Of a stretch of 64,000 bases of DNA, positions 8,613-17,909 are shown piece after piece (the stretch's first letter is position 1; the number at the start of each line of letters is the position of its first letter). This DNA is from JAJEFO01 sp009843725. Lineage in GTDB: Bacteria > Pseudomonadota > Alphaproteobacteria > Rhodobacterales > Rhodobacteraceae. A program made the translations under genes and the position numbers. Under the pieces are notes generated by a model that was given only the letters and a program-made list of their open reading frames with translations, made no database searches and had not been told where the DNA came from. The stretch spans positions 186,001-250,000 of the forward strand of contig CBDEUJ010000005.1 of assembly GCA_965243215.1 (NCBI GenBank), given 5' to 3'.

Positions 8613-10094
8613 ATGAACAGCATTCAGCAATCGGTCACCGCCTTCGCGCTCCTGGCGCTGACCGCCGGCGGCGCATGGGCCGCAAAGACCGACGTCACGA
8701 TCGGCATTCAACTGGAGCCGCCCCATCTCGATCCCACTTCGGCCGCCGCCGGGGCCATTGACCAGGTCCTGTATTCGAACGTCTTCGAAGGCCTGACCCG
8801 GTTCGGCCCCGACGGCTCGGTCGGGCCGGGCCTTGCCGAAAGCTGGGAGATTTCCGGCGACGGCACGACATACACGTTCAACCTTCGCCCGGACGTCAAG
8901 TTCCATGACGGCACTGACCTCGAGGCGACGGACGTTGTCTTCTCGCTGGACCGTGCACGCGCCGAGGATTCGCAGAACGCCCAGAAGGCGCTGTTCTCCG
9001 GAATCAAGTCCGTCGAGGCAGCGGACCCGACCACGGTCGTGGTCACGCTGAATTCGCCGCAGGGCAATTTCCTCTTCAACATGGCGTGGGGAGACGCCGT
9101 CATCGTGGCGCCCGAAAGCATTGACGACATCAAGGGCAATCCGGTCGGCACGGGCGCGTTCAGGTTCTCGGAATGGAAGCGGGGCGACAGCATCACGATC
9201 GTGCGAAACACGGACTACTGGGGCGCCGCGCCCGCCCTCGAACAGGCGACCTTCAAGTTCATTTCGGAACCGACCGCCGCCTTCTCCGCGATGATGGCCG
9301 GCGACATCGACGCGTTCTACTCCTATCCGGCGCCGGAAAACCTTGTGCAGTTCGAGGCGGATCCCCGCTTCACCGTGCTGGCAGGCAACACGGAAGGCGA
9401 GACCATCCTTGCGATCAACAACAAGATGGAGCCCTTCGTCGACGTCCGCGTTCGCAAGGCCGTCAGCATGGCGATAGACCGCCAGGCGATCATTGACGGA
9501 GCCATGTTCGGATACGGCACGCCAATCGGGACCCACTTCGCGCCGCATCACCCCGACTATGTCGACCTGACCGGGAACGCGCCGCACGACCCGGAAGCGG
9601 CCAAGGCCCTTCTGGCCGAAGCGGGATATCCCGACGGCTTCGAAACCACGCTCAAGCTGCCGCCGCCGTCCTACGCGCGCCGCGGAGGCGAGATCATCGC
9701 CGCGCAATTGCGCGAGATCGGAATCGAGGCCGAGATTTCCAACCTTGAGTGGGCGCAGTGGCTGGAGCAGGTGTTTCGCGGCTACGACTACGGGCTGACC
9801 ATCGTCAGCCACACCGAGCCCATGGACATCGGAATATATGCTCGCCCAACATACTACTTCCAGTATGACAACCCGGAGTTCCAGGCGTTGATCGGCGCAT
9901 TGAGCGTCGAGAACGACCCGGCCAGGCGCTCGGAAATGCTGAAGGAGGCGCAGAGGACCATCTCGGAAGACTACGTCAACGGCTTCCTCTTCCAGCTGGC
10001 GCTCACCTCGGTCGTGGATGCAAGGATTGACGGCATCTGGGCCGACGCGCCGACGCAGGCCGTGGACCTGACCGGGGTCAGCTGGACGGAGTGA
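8613..10094 (+). CDS. Family 5 ABC transporter substrate-binding protein (peptide/opine/nickel type)
   Basis: The 493-residue periplasmic protein opens with a signal peptide ending in ALTAGGAWAA. The ATG at 8613 follows GGGAGAC at 8602-8608 and is chosen over the upstream in-frame start. SBP_bac_5 hallmarks are present: YSNVFEGLTRF, LRPDVKFHDG, VGTGAFRFSEWKRGD and VRKAVSMAIDRQAI. It delivers its ligand to the two permeases downstream. Family 5 proteins bind peptides, opines, glutathione or Ni chelates; the neighbouring M20 amidohydrolase favours a peptide-like or N-acylated ligand. Confidence 0.93.
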   Translation: MNSIQQSVTAFALLALTAGGAWAAKTDVTIGIQLEPPHLDPTSAAAGAIDQVLYSNVFEGLTRFGPDGSVGPGLAESWEISGDGTTYTFNLRPDVKFHDGTDLEATDVVFSLDRARAEDSQNAQKALFSGIKSVEAADPTTVVVTLNSPQGNFLFNMAWGDAVIVAPESIDDIKGNPVGTGAFRFSEWKRGDSITIVRNTDYWGAAPALEQATFKFISEPTAAFSAMMAGDIDAFYSYPAPENLVQFEADPRFTVLAGNTEGETILAINNKMEPFVDVRVRKAVSMAIDRQAIIDGAMFGYGTPIGTHFAPHHPDYVDLTGNAPHDPEAAKALLAEAGYPDGFETTLKLPPPSYARRGGEIIAAQLREIGIEAEISNLEWAQWLEQVFRGYDYGLTIVSHTEPMDIGIYARPTYYFQYDNPEFQALIGALSVENDPARRSEMLKEAQRTISEDYVNGFLFQLALTSVVDARIDGIWADAPTQAVDLTGVSWTE

Positions 10095-10115
10095 CCGTGC
10101 GACCAGTCGGCTGAC

Positions 10116-11063
10116 ATGCTGCGCTACACCGTCAAGCGACTGGGCTCGCTTCTGGCCTCACTGGTCGTTGCGAGCCTGGTCATCTTTGCCTGCATCGAAG
10201 TCGTGCCCGGCGATCCGGCCTCCTTCATGCTGGGCATCAACGCGCAGCCGGACACCGTGGCCGCCCTCCGGGACGAGCTCGGCCTGAACAGGGCGCCCCA
10301 CGAGCGCTACATCGCCTGGGTCGGCGGCCTTGTCACCGGAGACTTCGGCACGTCCTATACCTACCGCTCCCCGGTGTCCGAGATCGTGGTGGAGCGGCTT
10401 GCGATCTCGCTTCCCCTCGCGGTCTACGCGCTCGGCCTCACGATCCTTGTCGCCTTCCCGGTCGGCATCCTGGCGGCGACGCGGCGCGGATCGCTGACCG
10501 ACATATCCGTCATGGCGACCACGCAGCTGGGAGTCGCGATACCCAATTTCTGGTTCGCGCTCCTGATGGTTCTCGTCTTCGCGGTCAACCTGCGCTGGTT
10601 CTCGGCAGGCGGCTTTCCGGGGTGGGACGCGGGGATCCCGGCCGCGGTCAAGGCGCTGACGCTCCCCGCGATCGCGCTCGCGCTTCCGCAAGCCTCCATC
10701 CTGGCGCGCGTGATGCGCTCCTCGCTGCTCGACACCCTTTCGGAGGACTACATCCGAACCGCCCGGGCGAAGGGGCTTACGGGACGTCAGGCGCTCCGGC
10801 GGCATGCGCTCCGCAACGCCCTGATCCCCGTGCTGACGATCATCGGCCTCCAGTTCTCGTTCCTGCTGGCCGGCGCGATCATCATCGAGAACGTCTTCTT
10901 TCTGCCAGGGCTTGGCCGGCTTGTGTTCCAGGCGATCTCGCAGCGCGACCTGATCATGGTCGAAAGCGTCGTGATGCTCCTGGTCTTTGCCGTGATCATC
11001 GTGAACTTCCTGGTCGATCTTGCCTATGCCTGGGTCGACCCGCGCCTGAGAACGCGCGCATGA
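10116..11063 (+). CDS. ABC transporter permease (DppB/OppB type)
   Basis: A 315-residue inner-membrane protein with an N-terminal TM helix (LGSLLASLVVASLVIFACIE) and five further helices. It has the DppB-type sequences VPGDPASFMLG and ENVFFLPGLGRLVFQAI, and the EAA loop RTARAKGLTGRQALRRHALR that contacts the ATPase. It lies 21 bases after the binding protein and its stop overlaps the next start (ATGA). It forms the translocation pore with the following permease. Confidence 0.94.
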   Translation: MLRYTVKRLGSLLASLVVASLVIFACIEVVPGDPASFMLGINAQPDTVAALRDELGLNRAPHERYIAWVGGLVTGDFGTSYTYRSPVSEIVVERLAISLPLAVYALGLTILVAFPVGILAATRRGSLTDISVMATTQLGVAIPNFWFALLMVLVFAVNLRWFSAGGFPGWDAGIPAAVKALTLPAIALALPQASILARVMRSSLLDTLSEDYIRTARAKGLTGRQALRRHALRNALIPVLTIIGLQFSFLLAGAIIIENVFFLPGLGRLVFQAISQRDLIMVESVVMLLVFAVIIVNFLVDLAYAWVDPRLRTRA

Positions 11064-11908
11064 GGGAGGACGGGCTGTTTCGCGCGGCGCTGCGGTCACG
11101 CAACCTCGTCGTGGGGCATCTGCTTGCCGCAGCCTTTGCGATCGGGGCGCTGCTGTCCCTTTTCTGGACCCCGTACGACGTCACCGAGCTCGCCATCGGC
11201 ACAAGGCTCCAGGCGCCTTCGGGACTTCACTGGCTCGGAACGGACCACTTCGGCCGGGACATCCTCTCGATGATCATGGTTGGCGCGCAGACCTCGATCG
11301 CGGTCGCGATCGTCGCGGTCGGCATCGGCATGGGCATCGGCGTGCCGCTGGGCCTGGCGGCGGCGGCGCGACGCGGGAGCCTTCTCGACGAGACCATCAT
11401 GCGCGGCAACGACCTCGTGTTCGCGTTCCCAAGCCTCCTCATCGCGATCATGATCACGACCGTCTTCGGACCGTCGGCGCTGAACGCGATCATCGCGATC
11501 GGCATCTTCAACATCCCGGTGTTCGCGCGCCTGACGCGCGGAGCGGCGCTTCCGCTCTGGACCCGCGACTACATCCTGTCGGCACGGGTTTCCGGCAAGG
11601 GGCCCGTACGAATCTCGGTTGAGCACATCCTGCCCAACGTGACCAATCTCCTGATCGTTCAGGGCACGATCCAGTTTTCGCTCGGGATTCTTGCCGAAGC
11701 GGCGCTGAGCTACGTGGGCCTCGGGGTCCAGCCCCCCACGCCCTCCTGGGGCCGAATGCTTGCGGACAGCCAGACGCTGATCGCGATCGCGCCGCACATG
11801 GCGATGTTTCCCGGCTTCGCCATACTTCTGACAGTGCTCGGCCTGAACCTTGCAGGCGACGGCCTGCGCGACCTCCTCGATCCTCGAATCCGGAGCACGA
11901 GGCCGTGA
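11060..11908 (+). CDS. ABC transporter permease (DppC/OppC type)
   Basis: The 282-residue partner permease starts at the ATG overlapping the DppB-type stop. The DppC signature HWLGTDHFGRDILSMIMVGA lies at about residues 55-75, followed by the usual helices. The EAA-type loop is around YILSARVSGKGPVRISVEH, and it ends RDLLDPRIRS. The stop overlaps a GTG start for the ATPase. A much longer upstream frame is open but overlaps DppB and is not used. Confidence 0.93.
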   Translation: MREDGLFRAALRSRNLVVGHLLAAAFAIGALLSLFWTPYDVTELAIGTRLQAPSGLHWLGTDHFGRDILSMIMVGAQTSIAVAIVAVGIGMGIGVPLGLAAAARRGSLLDETIMRGNDLVFAFPSLLIAIMITTVFGPSALNAIIAIGIFNIPVFARLTRGAALPLWTRDYILSARVSGKGPVRISVEHILPNVTNLLIVQGTIQFSLGILAEAALSYVGLGVQPPTPSWGRMLADSQTLIAIAPHMAMFPGFAILLTVLGLNLAGDGLRDLLDPRIRSTRP

Positions 11909-13461
11909 CGCTTCTCGACATCCATAACCTCGCGTTGTCGATCCACGGAACGCCTGTCCTGAAGGGAATCTCGCTCGACATCGCGCCAGGAGAGGTCTGC
12001 GGCGTGATCGGCGAGAGCGGCTCGGGCAAGTCGCTCACGGCGCTCTCGGCAATGCAGCTTCTGCCCGAAGGCTCGGACTGCAGCGGCCGGATCACTGTCG
12101 CGGGCCGCGACGTCCTCTCGATGCGCGAAGCCGAGCTTTGCCGAATGCGCGGCGCCGACGTCGGCATGGTGTTCCAGGAGCCGATGACGGCATTGAACCC
12201 GGTCCAGACGATCGGGCACCAGGTTGCGGAGACCGTCCTGATTCACGAGGGCGCGAGCAAGGCCGAGGCAATTTCCCGCGCGGCCGAGACACTTGCCCGT
12301 TGCGAACTTCCCCAGTCCAGGTTTCCGCTTGACCGCTATCCGCACGAGCTTTCCGGGGGACAGCGGCAGCGGGTCGTCATTGCCATCGCGATTGCGCTCG
12401 GCCCGAAGCTCCTCATCGCCGACGAGCCCACGACCGCACTTGACGTAACGACCCAAGCCGAAATCCTCTCGCTTCTTCGGCGTCTCGTGAACGAGGACGG
12501 AATGGGTCTCATGCTGATCTCGCACGACCTTGCGGTCGTGACGGGCCTCGCCGACGACGTGGTCATCATGAAGGAAGGGGAAGTCGTGGAACGGCGGGCG
12601 GCCCGCACGCTCCACCGCGACATGACGCACCCTTACACCAAGGCGCTCTTCGAGGCTTCGGGCCACCAGCCTGATCGTACGGAATCGCGGATCGAGGAGC
12701 CGCTCCTGAAGGTCGAGAACGTTTCACGCGACTATCTGCTGCCCCGCCGCACGCTTCTTGGCGCACACCCGGCAATGCGCGCCGTTGACGACGTGCGTTT
12801 CGAGATCCGCCGCGGCGAATGCGTTGGCCTCGTCGGGGAAAGCGGCTGCGGCAAGTCCACGCTGACCCGCGCGATCCTGGGACTTGAGCCCGTCCAGGAA
12901 GGACGGATCACACTCGACGGCCGGGACGTGTTCGCCGAACCGGACGTTCGCCGGAAGATGCAGGTCGTGTTCCAGGACCCGTTTGGATCGTTCAACCCGC
13001 GCCACAGGGTTGCGCGGCTGGTCAGCGAGCCGTTTCATCGTCTCAACCGTGCGGCGACGACGGACGAAGTCGACGAGGCATTGACATCCGTGGGACTGGC
13101 GCCGGAAGACAGGCACAAGTACATACACGAGTTTTCCGGCGGCCAGCGGCAGCGCATCGCCATCGCCCGCGCGCTGATCATCCGCCCGGAACTCATCATT
13201 CTCGACGAGGCCGTGTCGGCGCTCGATGTTTCGATCCGGGCGCAAATCCTCGACCTGCTGGCCGACCTGTCGGTCACGTATGGCCTGACCTACCTGTTCA
13301 TCACGCATGACCTGACGGTTGTCCGTTCGATCGCCGACCGGATTCTCGTCATGCATGCAGGCCGCATCGTCGAGCAGGGGACCACGGACGAAGTGTTCGA
13401 GGCCCCGCGCAACACCTACACCCGTCGCCTGCTCGACGCTGCTCCAAAACTGCCCGTGTGA
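11905..13461 (+). CDS. Fused DppD-DppF-type ABC transporter ATPase (two ABC domains)
   Basis: The 518-residue protein carries two complete ABC cassettes in tandem, replacing separate DppD and DppF subunits. Domain 1 has Walker A GESGSGKS near residue 37, signature LSGGQRQRVVIAIAIAL and Walker B LLIADEPTTALDV. Domain 2 has GESGCGKST near 312, FSGGQRQRIAIARALI and LIILDEAVSALDV. In domain 2 the usual Pro of DEP is Ala (DEAVSALD), a substitution common in this clade. The GTG start overlaps the permease stop (GTGA). It energises the Opp/Dpp-type importer encoded just upstream. Confidence 0.94.
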   Translation: MTLLDIHNLALSIHGTPVLKGISLDIAPGEVCGVIGESGSGKSLTALSAMQLLPEGSDCSGRITVAGRDVLSMREAELCRMRGADVGMVFQEPMTALNPVQTIGHQVAETVLIHEGASKAEAISRAAETLARCELPQSRFPLDRYPHELSGGQRQRVVIAIAIALGPKLLIADEPTTALDVTTQAEILSLLRRLVNEDGMGLMLISHDLAVVTGLADDVVIMKEGEVVERRAARTLHRDMTHPYTKALFEASGHQPDRTESRIEEPLLKVENVSRDYLLPRRTLLGAHPAMRAVDDVRFEIRRGECVGLVGESGCGKSTLTRAILGLEPVQEGRITLDGRDVFAEPDVRRKMQVVFQDPFGSFNPRHRVARLVSEPFHRLNRAATTDEVDEALTSVGLAPEDRHKYIHEFSGGQRQRIAIARALIIRPELIILDEAVSALDVSIRAQILDLLADLSVTYGLTYLFITHDLTVVRSIADRILVMHAGRIVEQGTTDEVFEAPRNTYTRRLLDAAPKLPV

Positions 13462-13477
13462 CGCAAGGAAGACAGTC

Positions 13478-14932
13478 ATGACCTTCAAGCCCCTTCTCTC
13501 CCGAACCGATTGCCGTTTCATCGACGGTTGCTGGGAGCCGGCAAGCGGCGGCAGGCAGCTCGCATTGAACGATCCGTCCACCGGGACACAGCTCGGCGAG
13601 ATTGCGCGCTGCGACGCAAGTGACGTTAACGATGCCGTCACTTCGGCCAAGGCATCGCTTGCAGGCGAATGGGGCGCGGCCACGGCGGCGGAACGCGGGC
13701 GCATCCTGAGCCGGATCGGACAGGAGGTGCTGAACGCGATCGACTCCCTGGCCAGGATGGAGGCCATGGATGTCGGCAAGCCGCTCACGCAGGCACGCGC
13801 TGACGCCGTCGCGCTTGCCCGCTACATGGAGTTCTATGGCGGTGCCGCCGACAAGCTGCACGGCGAGACCATCCCCTACCTGCACGGCTACACGGTATAC
13901 ACGCTCCGCGAGCCGCATGGCGTCACGGGACACATCATCCCCTGGAACTATCCGATGCAGATCATCGGCCGCTCGGTGGGCGCGGCGCTCGCGACCGGCA
14001 ATGCCTGCGTTCTCAAGCCATCCGAGGACGCCTGTCTCACGGCTCTTGCGTTTGCCGAACTGGCCTCGCGGGCCGGGCTGCCACCAGGCGCGCTCAACGT
14101 GGTTCCGGGGATCGGCGAGGAGGCCGGCTCGGCGCTGTCGGCGCATCCCGGGGTGGACCACGTATCCTTCACCGGATCGGTTGCTGTCGGCAAGATGGTC
14201 CAGGCCGCCGCAGCGGCACATGCCGCGCCCGTCACGCTCGAACTCGGCGGCAAGTCTCCGCAAGTCGTCTTTGCGGATGCGGACATTGATGCCGCGCTGC
14301 CGTTTCTCGTCAATGCAGGCATCCAGAACGCAGGCCAGACCTGTTCCGCATCGTCCCGCATCCTGGTGGAGCGGTCACGCCATGACGAGGTGACGGCCCT
14401 GATGGCGGAGCGCTACCACGCGTTGCGCACCGGGCCTGCACTGTCCGACCTGGACGTCGGGCCGCTGGTTTCGGACGCCCAGAAAGCGGCCGTCGAGGCG
14501 TTCCTTGCCAAGGCCCCGGCGTCACGAATCGTGGCACATGGCGAGATCGTTGAGGACGCGCCCGAAGGCGGCGCCTATGTCGCCCCGACGCTCTATGCGA
14601 ACATCGATCCCGGCCACGTTCTTGCGCAGGACGAGATCTTCGGCCCCGTTCAGGTGGTCATCCCGTTTGATGACGAGGATCACGCAACGGCCATTGCAAA
14701 CGGCACGAAATACGGACTTGTCGCGTCCTGCTGGACGCGGGACGGCGCACGCCAGTTGCGTATGGCCAGAAAGCTGCGGGCCGGACAGGTCTTCCTCAAC
14801 AACTACGGTGCCGGCGGCGGCGTGGAGCTTCCGTTCGGCGGGCGCGGCCTGTCAGGACATGGACGGGAAAAGGGGTTCGAGGCAATGTACGGCTTTACAG
14901 CTTCGAAGACCGTTGCAGCGCTGCATGGATAG
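13478..14932 (+). CDS. NAD(P)-dependent aldehyde dehydrogenase
   Basis: A 484-residue ALDH-superfamily enzyme that oxidises an aldehyde to a carboxylate. The nucleophile is C289 in GQTCSASSRIL and the general base E255 in TLELGGKSPQ. Cofactor-binding features include IIPWNYPMQ and FTGSVAVGK. The ATG at 13478 follows AAGGAAG at 13465-13471 and avoids overlap with the ATPase; an upstream in-frame Met exists but lies inside that gene. It is near betaine-, gamma-aminobutyraldehyde- and related ALDHs in style, but the substrate is open. The downstream SDR suggests an alcohol-aldehyde-acid oxidation pair for a moiety released by the M20 enzyme. Confidence 0.92.
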   Translation: MTFKPLLSRTDCRFIDGCWEPASGGRQLALNDPSTGTQLGEIARCDASDVNDAVTSAKASLAGEWGAATAAERGRILSRIGQEVLNAIDSLARMEAMDVGKPLTQARADAVALARYMEFYGGAADKLHGETIPYLHGYTVYTLREPHGVTGHIIPWNYPMQIIGRSVGAALATGNACVLKPSEDACLTALAFAELASRAGLPPGALNVVPGIGEEAGSALSAHPGVDHVSFTGSVAVGKMVQAAAAAHAAPVTLELGGKSPQVVFADADIDAALPFLVNAGIQNAGQTCSASSRILVERSRHDEVTALMAERYHALRTGPALSDLDVGPLVSDAQKAAVEAFLAKAPASRIVAHGEIVEDAPEGGAYVAPTLYANIDPGHVLAQDEIFGPVQVVIPFDDEDHATAIANGTKYGLVASCWTRDGARQLRMARKLRAGQVFLNNYGAGGGVELPFGGRGLSGHGREKGFEAMYGFTASKTVAALHG

Positions 14933-14941
14933 GAGACTGAA

Positions 14942-15682
14942 ATGCGGTTGAAGGGGAAGGCTGCCATCGTGACGGGAGGCGCATCCGGGTTCGGCGCCGG
15001 CATTGCTGGCAAGTTCATCGCGGAAGGCGCACGAGTGATGATCGCGGACGTGAACGGCAAGGCCGCCGACGCGAAGGCACATGAGCTTGGCTGCGAGGCT
15101 GTCGAGACCGACGTGTCAAGAGACAGCGACGTTGCCGCGATGGTGACCTCTGCGAGATCGGCCTTCGGAAAGATCGACATCCTTGTCAACAATGCGGGGG
15201 TGACTCACCTGCCCGCGCGGCTGGACGAGGTCAGCGAAGCAGATTTCGACCGCGTGTTTGCCGTCAACTGCAAGTCGGTCTACCTGACGGCCCGGCATGC
15301 GGTGCCCGTCTTCAGGGAGCAGGGCTCCGGCGCAATCCTGAACGTGGCGTCGACGGCCGGCGTCAGCCCGCGGCCCCGGCTTAACTGGTATAACGCGTCA
15401 AAGGGCTGGATGAACACGGCAACCAAGACGATGGCGGTCGAATTGGCTCCCGTCGGCATCCGGGTAAACGCGTTGAATCCCGTTGCGGGCGAAACGCCGC
15501 TCCTGAAGAGCTTTCTCGGCGAGGACACGCCGGAGATGCGGGCCAGGTTTCTCGCAACGATACCCTTGGGCAGGTTTTCGACGCCTGAGGACATCGGCAG
15601 CGCGGCCTGCTACCTCTGCTCTGACGAGGCCGCCATGGTGACAGGGGTCTGTCTCGAGGTTGACGGCGGGCGCTGCATTTGA
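14942..15682 (+). CDS. Short-chain dehydrogenase/reductase (SDR, classical type)
   Basis: A 246-residue Rossmann-fold NAD(P) oxidoreductase. The glycine motif TGGASGFG spans residues 11-18, NNAG 83-86, and the catalytic set is S137, Y150 and K154 (WYNASKGW). Asp at about 36 (IADVN) after beta-2 suggests preference for NAD over NADP. It lies 9 bases after the ALDH with GGAGACTGAA before the ATG. It is the last gene of the operon and probably supplies or consumes the aldehyde used by the ALDH. Substrate unknown. Confidence 0.92.
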   Translation: MRLKGKAAIVTGGASGFGAGIAGKFIAEGARVMIADVNGKAADAKAHELGCEAVETDVSRDSDVAAMVTSARSAFGKIDILVNNAGVTHLPARLDEVSEADFDRVFAVNCKSVYLTARHAVPVFREQGSGAILNVASTAGVSPRPRLNWYNASKGWMNTATKTMAVELAPVGIRVNALNPVAGETPLLKSFLGEDTPEMRARFLATIPLGRFSTPEDIGSAACYLCSDEAAMVTGVCLEVDGGRCI

Positions 15683-15763
15683 ACATGTGTCCGAACCGGC
15701 AACGGCGGACTCGGAAAACGCGGTCGGGCGCAAATGACGCATGCATCGGGTGAAAGTCGGAAC

Positions 15764-16747
15764 CTACGCCTCCGGCGCGGGCGGCGTTCCGTGAGTATGA
15801 AATGTCTCGATCGTCTTCAGCCCCCAGGCCTGGCCTTTCCTGCGCTCCGTTTCCGTCCAGGTGACGGGTTCCCAGTCGGGTTGCAGAATCAGGCGCGCGC
15901 CGGAATTCGCCAGCTCCACCCGGTTGCCGGCAGGCTCCCAGACATAGAGGAAAAAGGTGCCTTGTATTGCGTGCTTGTGCGGCCCCGTCTCGATGTGGAC
16001 GCCGTTCTCGAGGAAGATGTCCGCTGCCCGCAGGATGTCCTCCCTCTGGTCGCAAGCGTAGGTCAGGTGATGGAACCGCCCCTTCCCGCCTCCATGTTCC
16101 TCGGTGCAGGCGAGATCATAAGTCTTGTTGTTCACGGTGAACCAGCAACCGCCAAGCCGACCATTGTCGAGAAGGATCTGCTCGGTCACGCGTGACCCGA
16201 GGGTTGCAATCATGAAGTCCCGGAACGCAGTGACGTCTTCGGCAAGAAGGTTCACGTGATCAAGGCGTCTCGGGCAGCATCCCCGCCCGTGGTATCGCTG
16301 GGCAATGTTCTTCAGCGCCGGGCGTTCGCCTTCGGGCGCGTCGAACGTCCGTGTCTCCCAATAGACCTCGAACACGTGCCCGAAGGGATCCTCGAACCGA
16401 AATGCTGGCCCATGGCCAGGGTCGCCGTCGGCCCAGCCAAGAACCTTGCAGCCCGATTCGTCGATCGCTGCCACCCGCCGCTCGAGGGCCTCCGGCGAAG
16501 ACACGCGATAGGCGACGTGGCCGACACCTGTCGTGTGGTGCCGCGTGAGCTTGAGCGTATGGAATTCGTAGTCGTCAAACGCTCGAAGATAGGCGCTGTC
16601 CTCGTCACGTGCGCTCTCCGTCAGCCCATAGACGCGGACAAAGAAATCGAGGCTTTCGTCAAACCTGTCGGTATAGAGCTCCACATGGCCCAGATGGGCA
16701 ACGTCATTGGCAGGACTCAACTGGAATCTCCCTGTATTCGGACTCAC
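15764..16747 (-). CDS. Two-domain VOC protein, extradiol ring-cleavage dioxygenase type
   Basis: The 327-residue protein has two vicinal-oxygen-chelate modules: HLGHVELYTDRFDESLDFF near residue 17 and RLDHVNLLAEDVTAFRDFM near 160. The second module provides the classic 2-His-1-Glu iron site: His in the DHVNL strand, His in the FHHLTYACD strand and Glu in FLYVWEPAGNRVEL. Catechol-2,3-dioxygenase-type enzymes cleave aromatic diols next to the hydroxyls. No other ring-degradation genes are adjacent, so the substrate is unknown. It converges on the SDR gene with an 81-base gap. Confidence 0.85.
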   Translation of the reverse strand: MSPNTGRFQLSPANDVAHLGHVELYTDRFDESLDFFVRVYGLTESARDEDSAYLRAFDDYEFHTLKLTRHHTTGVGHVAYRVSSPEALERRVAAIDESGCKVLGWADGDPGHGPAFRFEDPFGHVFEVYWETRTFDAPEGERPALKNIAQRYHGRGCCPRRLDHVNLLAEDVTAFRDFMIATLGSRVTEQILLDNGRLGGCWFTVNNKTYDLACTEEHGGGKGRFHHLTYACDQREDILRAADIFLENGVHIETGPHKHAIQGTFFLYVWEPAGNRVELANSGARLILQPDWEPVTWTETERRKGQAWGLKTIETFHTHGTPPAPEA

Positions 16748-16844
16748 GGAGCCGCGGCGCTGGCGATCGGATGCCGGAACGGCCGCTGCGGCGGGAGCCA
16801 GAAGGGCGCTTGGCGCATGATCGCACGAAGTTGTTGGTCGCGAA

Positions 16845-17240
16845 TCATGCCGCTTCGGGGTTGAAGAGCGGGATTTCCATCGCGCGAGCGGCCTCGTTCA
16901 TCCGTCGGCCGTAGCTCGCGAACTCCACATTCTGGCCTTGATCGGCCAGATACGCGCATGACGCCAAGTGCAGGGCGTCAATGGCCCGCAGCGGGGCCGG
17001 AAAGGCGTCCAGCGCCCGCGCCAGGACCTGCGGAGTCAATTCCAGCAGTGCGACCCGTCCAATGAGCTGGCGTGCCGCCTCGCCATGCGAATCCGCAATG
17101 CCACGTGAATGCAGTGGCGTCCAAATCTCGTATTCGAAGAGCCGGCTCGACACCAAGGTCCCGTCCCAAACGGAAACCGAGGGCTGCCGATCCTCGGTCA
17201 GCAACCATGCCAGCGCCACGGACGTGTCAAGATAGATCAC
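16845..17240 (-). CDS. vapC: VapC-like PIN-domain toxin (fourth acidic residue replaced)
   Basis: A 131-residue PIN-domain protein; the family cuts RNA, often tRNA. The acidic residues seen are D5 (IYLDTS), E36 or E38 (FEYEIW) and D88 (AIDALHLA). The fourth position, normally Asp in a Y-D-x-R-L context, is G111 here (ASYGRRM; codon GGC, one base from GAC). Activity may be reduced. The ATG overlaps the stop of the antitoxin gene by 4 bases, the usual toxin-antitoxin layout with the antitoxin first. Confidence 0.85.
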   Translation of the reverse strand: MIYLDTSVALAWLLTEDRQPSVSVWDGTLVSSRLFEYEIWTPLHSRGIADSHGEAARQLIGRVALLELTPQVLARALDAFPAPLRAIDALHLASCAYLADQGQNVEFASYGRRMNEAARAMEIPLFNPEAA

Positions 17241-17530
17241 CGATCGTGCCTGGTCTCGTCGAGTTCAGCCAGGACCTCGTCCAGGCTGGCAACCGGTGCG
17301 GGCCTCGGCGGCGGTCCGGATCCCGCCAGTGGCGGCGGCGCGAGCACGCCGGACCGCACCGACTCGGCGAGGAATGCATCAGCGAGGACCGAACTCCGGG
17401 TCTCCCTGAGCGGGCCCAATTCCGCCACCACAAGGTCACGTTCAGTCACCAAGACCGTCTCGCCGGACGCGGCAAGCCGGACGTACTCGCTCAGCTTGCT
17501 ATTCAGGACCTTGATGCCGACCGATCTCAT
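17237..17530 (-). CDS. Phd/YefM-type antitoxin
   Basis: A 97-residue protein whose N-terminal half reads as Phd/YefM (GIKVLNSKLSEYVRLAASGETVLVTERDLVVAELGP). This half should bind its own promoter. The C-terminal half is Pro/Ala-rich (about residues 60-80) and ends in an acidic helix (SLDEVLAELDE), which probably wraps the toxin. An earlier in-frame start exists, but the extra residues have no family similarity. It is the first gene of the pair. Confidence 0.85.
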   Translation of the reverse strand: MRSVGIKVLNSKLSEYVRLAASGETVLVTERDLVVAELGPLRETRSSVLADAFLAESVRSGVLAPPPLAGSGPPPRPAPVASLDEVLAELDETRHDR

Positions 17531-17909
17531 GCAGACAGGGTAGCTACCGGGCGCGACCTCATCAACCTGCATTGCGGCCCTGAGCAGTGCGGCAAGAATA
17601 CGGGCCGCTCCACGCTGCCAGGCATTGCCGTGTGCGGACCCGAACGCCGCGCGCTGAAGTGCGGTGGCAAAGCGAGAGTAGCGACCGAAGGGCACCGCTT
17701 CGCCGTACGCAGCCCGTCTGTCGAAACTTTCGAGCCAATGTCGCGCAAGTGCGCCGCGGGGCTGACCAAACTCCTGATCGATGCGCGGCTACCGTGATGG
17801 CAAGCGTCGCATCGTCAACAAAATTGTCGTCGCGCGATGACGGGCACGGTCAACATGCTGTCCCTGCCCCGTGCCGCCGAAGATACGCAAGATCCCGGAA
17901 CCGTTCCCG
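17531..17909. other. Gene-free spacer
   Basis: 379 bases between the antitoxin start and the hydrolase stop. Short open frames occur on both strands but show no family resemblance. It should hold the promoter and operator of the antitoxin/toxin pair; I see no clear box. Confidence 0.5.
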
